Shown here piece by piece: positions 56,233 through 64,000 of a stretch of DNA of 64,000 nt. The stretch spans positions 327,363-391,362 of the forward strand of contig NZ_AWZR01000005.1 of the NCBI RefSeq assembly GCF_000472505.1. The letters are read 5' to 3'. This stretch comes from Luteimonas sp. J29 (GTDB lineage Bacteria > Pseudomonadota > Gammaproteobacteria > Xanthomonadales > Xanthomonadaceae). The position numbers and the translations under genes are program-made. Within the stretch, counting starts at the first letter, position 1; every line of letters begins with the position of its first letter. The notes below the pieces were generated by a model. The model saw only the letters and a program-made list of their open reading frames with translations. It searched no databases and was not told the DNA's origin.

Positions 56233-57523
56233 CAAGCGCAGTTCCAGCAAGGCCGCGCGCGGGCGCGGCACGCCGGCCCGCAACGCCGCCCCGGTCGCGG
56301 CCAGGGGCAAGCGCGGCGCGACCGGGTCCGCGCCCGCGCGCGGCAAGGGGGCCGGCGCCGAGCAGTCCGACCGCGCCTCCGCGGGCGAGATGAAGATCGA
56401 CGCCGAGGCGTCGGCGCGCAGCCGGCGCGAGTTCGCCAAGCAGGCGCAGCCCGACCTGGCCGCGGTGCGCGCCCAGATCGACGGCATCGACCGCGAGATC
56501 CAGGCGCTGATCGCCGAGCGCGCGCTGTGGGCGCACCAGGTCGGCAAGGCCAAGGGCAAGCTGGCCGCGGCGATCGACTACTACCGGCCCGAGCGCGAGG
56601 CGCAGGTGCTGCGGCGCGTGGTGGACCGCAACCAGGGGCCGCTCAGCGACGAGGTCCTGGTGCGGCTGTTCCGCGAGATCATGTCGGCGTGCCTGGCCCA
56701 GCAGGAGCCGCTCAAGGTCGGCTACCTCGGCCCCGAGGGCACGTTCTCGCAGCAGGCCGTGCACAAGCACTTCGGCCACTCGGCGCGCGGCCTGCCGCTG
56801 GTGAGCATCGAGGAGGTGTTCGACGAGGTCGCCGCGGGCAACGCCGATTTCGGCGTGGTGCCGGTGGAGAACTCGGGCCAGGGCACGATCCAGTCCACGC
56901 TCGACATGTTCCTGACCTCGCCGCTGAAGATCTGCGGCGAGGTCGAACTGCGCGTGCACCAGTACCTGCTCTCGCGCACCGGCCGGATCGAGGACATCGA
57001 GCGGGTGTACTCGCACGGTATGTCGCTGGCGCAGTGCAAGAACTGGCTGCGGCAGAACCTGCCGGACGTGCACAAGGAAGCGGTGTCGAGCAACGCCGAG
57101 GCGGTGCGGCGCGCCAAGAAGTCCGACGATGCCGCGGCGATCGCCGGCGAGAACGCTGCGCACGTCTACGGCATGAAGGTGGTGGCCGGCCCGATCGAGG
57201 ACCGCAACGACAACACCACGCGGTTCCTGGTGATCGGCCGGGCCTCGTTCCCGCCGTCTGGCAACGACCGCACCTCGCTGATGGTGTCGATCCGCGACCA
57301 GCCCGGCGCGCTCTACCGCATCCTCGAACCGCTGGCGCGGCGCGACATCAGCATGAACCGGATCGAGTCGCGGCCAGCCCATGGCGCGCTGTGGCAGTAC
57401 GCATTCTTCATCGACGTCGCGGGCCATGCCGACGAGTCGCCGCTGAAGGACGCGCTGGCCGAGATCGACGATTTCGCCGGCGACGTGCGCGTGCTCGGTT
57501 CGTACCCGGTCGCCGTGCCCTGA
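56225..57523 (+). CDS. pheA: Bifunctional chorismate mutase / prephenate dehydratase (P-protein)
   Basis: Branch enzyme to phenylalanine. Length is 432 residues, with an N-terminal extension of about 70 residues rich in Lys, Arg, Ala and Gly before the chorismate mutase domain ([20 protein letters not shown]). Prephenate dehydratase follows, with [35 protein letters not shown] and the catalytic [11 protein letters not shown]. The C-terminal ACT domain has [14 protein letters not shown] and the Phe-binding MNRIESRP. Feedback by phenylalanine is expected. The ATG at 56225 overlaps the serC stop. The basic extension is longer than in E. coli; an internal start at [11 protein letters not shown] is an alternative. 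Confidence 0.93.
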   Translation: MADKRSSSKAARGRGTPARNAAPVAARGKRGATGSAPARGKGAGAEQSDRASAGEMKIDAEASARSRREFAKQAQPDLAAVRAQIDGIDREIQALIAERALWAHQVGKAKGKLAAAIDYYRPEREAQVLRRVVDRNQGPLSDEVLVRLFREIMSACLAQQEPLKVGYLGPEGTFSQQAVHKHFGHSARGLPLVSIEEVFDEVAAGNADFGVVPVENSGQGTIQSTLDMFLTSPLKICGEVELRVHQYLLSRTGRIEDIERVYSHGMSLAQCKNWLRQNLPDVHKEAVSSNAEAVRRAKKSDDAAAIAGENAAHVYGMKVVAGPIEDRNDNTTRFLVIGRASFPPSGNDRTSLMVSIRDQPGALYRILEPLARRDISMNRIESRPAHGALWQYAFFIDVAGHADESPLKDALAEIDDFAGDVRVLGSYPVAVP

Positions 57524-57608
57524 CAGGCCGTGGCGCGGGCCGGGCCGCCGGCCCGGCCGGGCGCGCGCGTCCCCGATTCCCATCGCATCTTCTCTTGGAC
57601 AGGACCAG

Positions 57609-58934
57609 ATGAGCAGCAGCACCAAGGGCACGGACTGGATCGCAACGCGGGGCACGCCGCTGCGCGGCGAGATCGCGGTGCCGGGCGACAAGTCGGTGTC
57701 CCATCGCGCGATCATGCTGGCGTCGATCGCCGAGGGCACGTCGCGCATCGAAGGCTTCCTCGAGGGCGAGGACGCGCGTGCGACCGAGGCGATCTTCCGG
57801 CGCATGGGCGTGCGCATCGAAGTCCCGGGCCCCGGACGGCGCGTCGTCCACGGCGTCGGCCTGCACGGGCTGCAGGCGCCGGACGGACCGCTGGACTGCG
57901 GCAACGCCGGCACCGGCATGCGCCTGCTCGCCGGCCTGCTGGCCGGGCAGGCGTTCGACACCGTGCTGGTGGGCGACGCCTCGCTGTCGAAGCGGCCGAT
58001 GCGGCGCGTGACCGTGCCGCTGGCGCGCATGGGCGCGCGCATCGACACCGGCGAAGGCGGCGTGCCGCCGCTGCGCATCCACGGCGGCGCCGCGCTGCAG
58101 GGCATCGAGATCCGCACCGAGGTGGCCAGCGCCCAGGTCAAGTCGGCACTGCTGCTCGCCGGCCTGTATGCCGCCGGCACCACGACCGTGCACGAGCCGC
58201 ATCCGACCCGCGACTACACCGAGCGCATGCTGCACGCGCTGGGCTGGCCGATCGGGTTCTCGCCCGGCCATGCACGGCTCGAGGGCGGGCACCGCCTGCT
58301 CGGCCGCGACATCGTGGTGCCGGCCGACTTCTCGTCGGCGGCGTTCTTCATCGTCGCCGCCAGCCTCATCCCCGGCTCGGAGCTGGTGTTGCACCGGGTC
58401 GGCATGAACCCGCGCCGGACCGGGCTGCTGCACGTGCTGCGGGCGATGGGGGCCGACATCGAGCAAACGCCGGCAGGGGAGCAGGGCGGGGAGCCGGTGA
58501 GCGACCTGCGCGTGCGCCACGCCCCGCTGCACGGGATCGAGGTCCCGGTTGAGCACGTGCCCGACATGATCGACGAGTTCCCCGCGCTGTTCGTCGCCGC
58601 GGCGTGCGCCAAGGGCCCGACCGTCGTCCGCGGCGCTGCGGAACTGCGGGTCAAGGAGTCCGACCGCATCGCCACCATGGCCGCCGGACTGCGCACCCTG
58701 GGCGCACGCGTGGACGAGACGCCCGACGGCGCGACCATCCACGGCGGCGCCCGCCTGGGCAGCGGCGAGGTGGACAGCCATGGGGATCACCGGATCGCGA
58801 TGTCGTTCGCGATCGCGGCGCAGCTGGCCGCGGGCGAGGTGCGGATCCGCGACGTCGAAAACGTGGCGACCTCGTTCCCCGGGTTCGACGCGCTGGCGCG
58901 CGGAGCCGGCTTCGGGCTGCGCATCGCCGATTGA
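57609..58934 (+). CDS. aroA: 3-phosphoshikimate 1-carboxyvinyltransferase (EPSP synthase)
   Basis: Sixth step of the shikimate pathway, transferring the enolpyruvyl group of PEP to shikimate-3-phosphate. Length is 441 residues. The shikimate-phosphate site shows GDKSVSHRAIMLASIAEG and the PEP-site motif LDCGNAGTGMRLLAG. LSKRPMRRVTVPLARMGA and DEFPALFVAAACAKGP with LRVKESDRI carry further catalytic residues. AGGA 8 bases upstream is a plausible ribosome-binding site. The gene runs with serC and pheA on one strand, 85 bases after pheA. Confidence 0.97.
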   Translation: MSSSTKGTDWIATRGTPLRGEIAVPGDKSVSHRAIMLASIAEGTSRIEGFLEGEDARATEAIFRRMGVRIEVPGPGRRVVHGVGLHGLQAPDGPLDCGNAGTGMRLLAGLLAGQAFDTVLVGDASLSKRPMRRVTVPLARMGARIDTGEGGVPPLRIHGGAALQGIEIRTEVASAQVKSALLLAGLYAAGTTTVHEPHPTRDYTERMLHALGWPIGFSPGHARLEGGHRLLGRDIVVPADFSSAAFFIVAASLIPGSELVLHRVGMNPRRTGLLHVLRAMGADIEQTPAGEQGGEPVSDLRVRHAPLHGIEVPVEHVPDMIDEFPALFVAAACAKGPTVVRGAAELRVKESDRIATMAAGLRTLGARVDETPDGATIHGGARLGSGEVDSHGDHRIAMSFAIAAQLAAGEVRIRDVENVATSFPGFDALARGAGFGLRIAD

Positions 58935-58990
58935 CCGCACCCGCGGCCGGCTCGCGCGGCGCGACGGGCGACTGCCCGCCGCGGCGAGGG

Positions 58991-59557
58991 TCAGCGGTTG
59001 GCGATACGGAAGTCCACCGGCACCTGGACGGTGGATGCCACGGGCTTGCCGTCGCGGATCGCCGGTTCGAAGGTCCAGCCGCGCACGGCGTCGACCGCGG
59101 CGCGGTCGAGATCGCGCGAGCCGCTGCGACGCGAGATCGTGATTTCGCCCGGGCGGCCGTCCGCACCCACTTCGACCTCCAGCACCACCGTGCCTTCTTC
59201 GCCGGCCCGCCGTGCGGCTTCCGGATACTCCGGTGCGGGGTGGTTGAGCGGCAGCGCATTGCGATCGGGCAGGCGCGGCGCGGAGGCGGCGCGCTCGCGT
59301 GCGGTGGCGTCGCGCGAGTCCGGCGGCACGGACACCGGCGAGCGCGATTCTTCCGGCACGGGTTCGCCGATCTGGACCGGCGCGGGCGCGGTCGGCTGGG
59401 GATCCTCGCGGCCGAGGAAGTACCAGGCCGTGGCGATCACCACCAGCAGCAGCAACAGCCACAGCAGCAGGCTCGCGCCATGGCGTTCGCGGGGCGGCGG
59501 CGCCCCGGGCGGCAGCCCGTCATCGTGCACCGGGCGGTCGGGAGTGGGATCGGACAT
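58991..59557 (-). CDS. TonB-family energy-transducing protein (paralogue 1)
   Basis: A 188-residue TonB-like protein. A short cytoplasmic N-terminus precedes one membrane segment (LLLWLLLLLVVIATAWYFL, about 32-52), a Pro-rich periplasmic linker with charged residues (about 55-105) and a C-terminal TonB domain: HPAPEYPEAARRAGEEGTVV, EVGADGRPGEITISR, DRAAVDAVRGWTFEPAIRDG. It should drive transport through TonB-dependent outer-membrane receptors, or act in a related transducer role. The paralogue upstream on the same strand is 88 bases away. No exbB/exbD genes are in the window. Confidence 0.88.
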   Translation of the reverse strand: MSDPTPDRPVHDDGLPPGAPPPRERHGASLLLWLLLLLVVIATAWYFLGREDPQPTAPAPVQIGEPVPEESRSPVSVPPDSRDATARERAASAPRLPDRNALPLNHPAPEYPEAARRAGEEGTVVLEVEVGADGRPGEITISRRSGSRDLDRAAVDAVRGWTFEPAIRDGKPVASTVQVPVDFRIANR

Positions 59558-59645
59558 GTTTCGGTTCCTCGTGGAGATGCGCGCACCATTCCACGAGCGG
59601 GGTGCACGGGCCGTCGCGGCGACGTGCAGGAGCGGTGATCCGGAC

Positions 59646-61753
<2,108 letters not shown>

Positions 61754-61811
61754 GCCGTGGCGGCCCGGGGCCGGCCGCGCCCGCGCTCGTCGGCGCGACC
61801 GGCCGCGCCCG

Positions 61812-62387
61812 TCAGGCGGCTTCGGCGACCGCCTCGGGCAGGCTGTCGAGGGCGCGCGCGAGCGCGGTGGTGCGATGCTCCGGCGAGATGGCCACGCCGT
61901 CGGCGCGCACCACCTCGACGTCCACGCCGAGGAACCCGAGCACGTGGCGCAGGTAGGGCTCGACGAAGTCCGATGGCTGCCCGGCGTGTTCGCCGCCGGC
62001 CGAGACCGCCGCGATCACCCGCTTGCCCACGGCCAGGCCCTCGGGGCCGTTGGCGGTGTAGCGGAAGGTGCGGCCGCGCACCGCGATCCGGTCGATCCAG
62101 GCCTTGAGCGTGGAGGGAATGCTGAAGTTGTACATCGGGGCCCCGAGCACGACCACGTCGGCGTCGAGGAACTCGCGCAGCGTTTCCTCGGCCCGGGCGG
62201 CCTCCACCGGGTCATCCCCGGACAGGCTCCCCGGGGACAGGTGGGGCAGGGGATCATGGGCGAGGTCGCGGCGGATGACCTCCAGCCCGGGCACCCGGGC
62301 CTGCCAGCGTGCGACGATGGCCCCGGTGAGTTCGCGGCTGACCGACTGGTCACCGGTGACGCTTGAATCCACATGCAACAGCTTCAT
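61812..62387 (-). CDS. azoR: FMN-dependent NADH:azoreductase/quinone reductase (AzoR family)
   Basis: A 191-residue flavodoxin-like reductase that reduces quinones and azo compounds. MKLLHVDSSVTGDQSVSREL is the typical FMN phosphate-binding start; GAPMYNFSIPSTLKAWIDRI contacts the isoalloxazine, and the C-terminal half ends DFVEPYLRHVLGFLGVDVEV. Start at 62387 chosen because the upstream extension is compositionally poor. It is divergent from the LysR regulator at 112 bases, the usual layout for LysR control of a neighbouring oxidoreductase, so this regulator is a candidate activator or repressor of azoR. Confidence 0.92.
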   Translation of the reverse strand: MKLLHVDSSVTGDQSVSRELTGAIVARWQARVPGLEVIRRDLAHDPLPHLSPGSLSGDDPVEAARAEETLREFLDADVVVLGAPMYNFSIPSTLKAWIDRIAVRGRTFRYTANGPEGLAVGKRVIAAVSAGGEHAGQPSDFVEPYLRHVLGFLGVDVEVVRADGVAISPEHRTTALARALDSLPEAVAEAA

Positions 62388-62440
62388 TTCCTTGATTCCC
62401 GTTTCTCCGGCTGGGCCGGCATGCGGCACACGATATGGCG

Positions 62441-62469
62441 TTGCGGGAATGGAATAAACGTGGTCAAAT
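62441..62469 (+). promoter_or_regulatory. Candidate promoter of the LysR gene
   Basis: TTGCGG (62441-62446) and TCAAAT (62464-62469) with an exact 17-base spacer, in the AT-rich divergent gap with azoR. The predicted start near 62476 leaves a leader of about 25 bases containing the strong GGAG ribosome-binding site. Confidence 0.45.
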
Positions 62470-62499
62470 ACGACTCATTGTTCCGAAAAAGGAGCGAAC

Positions 62500-63504
62500 G
62501 TGCAGGACCTCAATGATCTGTACTACTTCGCGGTCGTGGTCGACCACGGCGGATTCGCCGCTGCCGAGCGCGCCCTCGGAATCCCCAAGTCGCGGCTGAG
62601 CCGCCGCATCAGCCAGCTCGAAAACGAGCTCGGCGTGCGCCTGCTGCAGCGTTCCACCCGCCGCTTCGCGGTCACCGACGTCGGCCAGAGCGTGTACCGC
62701 CACGCCCAGTCGATGCTGGCCGAGGCGACCGCCGCCCGCGAGGTGGTGGACCGGCTCAGCGCCGAGCCGCGCGGCGTGGTCAAGGTCAGCGTGCCGGTGG
62801 GCATCGCCCAGCAGCTGATGCCCAAGCTGCTGCCCGAGTTCCTCGCCCGCTACCCGGAGGTGCGCGTGCAGATGCACGTGAGCAACCGGCGCGTGGACGT
62901 CATCAACGAAGGCTTCGACGTGGCCATCCGCGTGCGCACCCGGCTCGACGACGACGGCAGCCTGGTGCTGCGCACCTTCGGCCAGATCCAGGAGCTGCTG
63001 GTCGCCAGCCCGCGTTACCTGGACAAGGCCGGGCGCCCCAAGGTGCCGGAGGACCTGGCCTCGCACACGTCGATGACGATGGGCGAGGAGGACGGTCGCC
63101 ACCGCTGGGAACTGCAGGGCCGCGATGGCGAGGTACGCCGGGTCGAACTGAAGCCGCGCGTGTCCGGCTTCGATTTCCCGATGCTGATGGACCTCGCCCG
63201 CCAGGGTCTGGGCATCACCATGTTGCCCGAGACGATGTGCGCCGACGCGGTGCGCAGCGGCGCGCTGGAAGTGGTGCTGCCCGACTGGCGCCTGCCGCAG
63301 GGCGTGGCGCACGCGGTGTTCGCGTCGCGGCGCGGCATGCTCCCGGCGGTGCGCGTGTTCATCGACTTCCTGGCCGAGAAGCTGCCGCCGCTGATCGAGG
63401 AGTCCAGCCTCAACTGCCGCAGCTGCGGCAACGGGCAGGACGCCGCCCAGGCCGTCCGCCCCGCGCAGCGTCCGGGGCCGGGCGTGCAGGCCACGATCTC
63501 CTGA
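62500..63504 (+). CDS. LysR-family transcriptional regulator
   Basis: A 334-residue regulator. The N-terminal winged helix-turn-helix (about 1-60) reads QDLNDLYYFAVVVDHGGFAA, GIPKSRLSRRISQLENELG. The effector-binding domain (about 88-300) follows. The C-terminus extends about 30 residues past the usual end with SSLNCRSCGNGQDAAQAV, which contains two close Cys. The GTG start has AAAAAGGAG 7 bases upstream. Divergent from azoR, so a regulator of quinone or azo-compound response is suggested by context only. Confidence 0.92.
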   Translation: MQDLNDLYYFAVVVDHGGFAAAERALGIPKSRLSRRISQLENELGVRLLQRSTRRFAVTDVGQSVYRHAQSMLAEATAAREVVDRLSAEPRGVVKVSVPVGIAQQLMPKLLPEFLARYPEVRVQMHVSNRRVDVINEGFDVAIRVRTRLDDDGSLVLRTFGQIQELLVASPRYLDKAGRPKVPEDLASHTSMTMGEEDGRHRWELQGRDGEVRRVELKPRVSGFDFPMLMDLARQGLGITMLPETMCADAVRSGALEVVLPDWRLPQGVAHAVFASRRGMLPAVRVFIDFLAEKLPPLIEESSLNCRSCGNGQDAAQAVRPAQRPGPGVQATIS

Positions 63505-63580
63505 GCGGAACGCATCGCGTCGCTGCGACTGGTCGAAACCCGGTGCGGCGATCAGGGTCAGCTGGAACGGAGGGGAACCG

Positions 63581-63826
63581 ATGGGGGTTGTTGGCAAGGC
63601 GCCGGGATGGCAGCGGGCTGTGTCCGCGCTGCTGACGCTTGGCTTCGCGTGGGCGTTCGCCACCCGCGCGCTCGACGGCGGGCTGGGTGCATGGCCCGAG
63701 GTGGTCGTCATGCTCGTGGCGTTGTATGGAGGTTACCTCTTTGGGTACTTTGCCTGGCGCGGCCGTCTGCCCGGCCGGCTGGCGGGCATGCATGGCCGGC
63801 GACCTCGCGGCGGTGGCGACGCCTGA
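63581..63826 (+). CDS. Small predicted membrane protein
   Basis: An 81-residue protein with two hydrophobic segments (about 11-33: WQRAVSALLTLGFAWAFATR; about 37-58: AWPEVVVMLVALYGGYLFGY) and an Arg/Gly-rich C-terminus. No family was recognised. A strong GGAGGGG 5 bases before the ATG supports it as a real gene. It follows the LysR regulator on the same strand after 76 bases and may be co-transcribed. Two other short frames in this stretch lack ribosome-binding sites. Confidence 0.6.
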   Translation: MGVVGKAPGWQRAVSALLTLGFAWAFATRALDGGLGAWPEVVVMLVALYGGYLFGYFAWRGRLPGRLAGMHGRRPRGGGDA

Positions 63827-64000
63827 GGACTCCCTGAGGACTCTCCGAGGTCAACACCAAGTCGCGGCACGGCCCGCTCCAGGCGCTGTGCGAAGATGTG
63901 GCCGGGTGGTTCAAGGCAGCGGTCTTGACCCGGAGGCCGCAGGCCGGAGGGAACAGCGGCGCAGCCGCTGGTCAAACCGCCGAAGACGGCGCGCCAGCGC
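63827..64000. other. Unassigned hairpin-rich right edge
   Basis: No convincing complete gene. A tandem repeat CTGAGGACTC occurs twice (63825-63846 region). Further right, several perfect or near-perfect inverted repeats cluster, such as CAGCGGC-GCA-GCCGCTG. One plus-strand frame reads protein-like (CEDVAGWFKAAVLTRR) to the window end but has no ATG and a stop just upstream, so it may be a gene fragment or chance. Confidence 0.4.

Noticed and set aside
63708..63975. Short minus-strand frames opposite the small membrane protein
   Set aside because: No ribosome-binding site, low-complexity Arg/Pro composition and no recognisable domain.

Overview
The window is a GC-rich (roughly 70% by eye) bacterial chromosome segment packed with housekeeping genes. 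Gene content and order point to a gammaproteobacterium of the Xanthomonadales (Lysobacteraceae; Xanthomonas, Lysobacter or Luteimonas-like). The clearest marker is an rpf (regulation of pathogenicity factors) cluster embedded between greA/recJ, prfB/lysS and the aconitase genes, as in Xanthomonas. No phage, insertion sequence or CRISPR array was recognised.

Layout. (1) Bases 1-4300: the end of dnaK, then dnaJ, dapB and a convergent uncharacterised gene. (2) 4350-12121: carA and carB (carA has a terminator-like leader), greA, rpfE and recJ. (3) 12129-14392: an acyltransferase-3 membrane protein and a membrane LytTR regulator (RpfD-like). (4) 14479-17221: prfB with its programmed +1 frameshift, and lysS. 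(5) 17402-23419: the DSF quorum-sensing core. The rpfG-rpfC operon (HD-GYP effector, hybrid sensor) converges on the rpfB-rpfF unit (acyl-CoA ligase, DSF synthase); rpfH is absent. (6) 23563-30256: a lipoprotein, acnA, an AbrB/PIN toxin-antitoxin-like pair with a long dyad operator, and acnB. (7) 30374-33428: a DUF3817 protein and the nudJ-mnmA-hflD tRNA-thiolation operon. (8) 33542-41658: clpS-clpA, a DUF885 protein, infA, aat, a GNAT-like protein and trxB. (9) 41860-50705: ald, ftsK, lolA, a secreted unknown, a beta-helix protein and rarA. This keeps the infA-aat-trxB-ftsK-lolA-rarA-serS order known from enterobacteria, with ald where E. coli has lrp. (10) 50809-55014: tRNA-Val(CAC) with clear promoter and terminator, a membrane Mrr-like nuclease, a PHA-system protein, an FHA protein and msrPQ. 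(11) 55138-61753: serC-pheA-aroA, two tandem TonB-like proteins and serS. (12) 61812-64000: azoR divergent from a LysR regulator, a small membrane protein and an unexplained hairpin-rich right edge.

How the genes work together. RpfF makes the diffusible fatty-acid signal DSF and RpfB processes fatty acids or turns the signal over. RpfC senses DSF and relays phosphate to RpfG, whose HD-GYP domain is expected to degrade cyclic di-GMP. The flanking genes supply proteostasis (DnaK/J, ClpS/A/Aat N-degron pathway, IF-1), translation (RF2, LysS, SerS, MnmA, tRNA-Val), central metabolism (carbamoyl phosphate, lysine, serine/aromatic amino acids, aconitases) and envelope functions.

No entirely new system stands out. 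The observations most worth checking are a 10-base motif shared by the rpfG and rpfF upstream regions, an altered metal-site residue in RpfG, a series of promoters whose -10 boxes end 6-7 bases before the start codon (leaderless genes), and the dyad-controlled AbrB/PIN pair with two altered catalytic acids.
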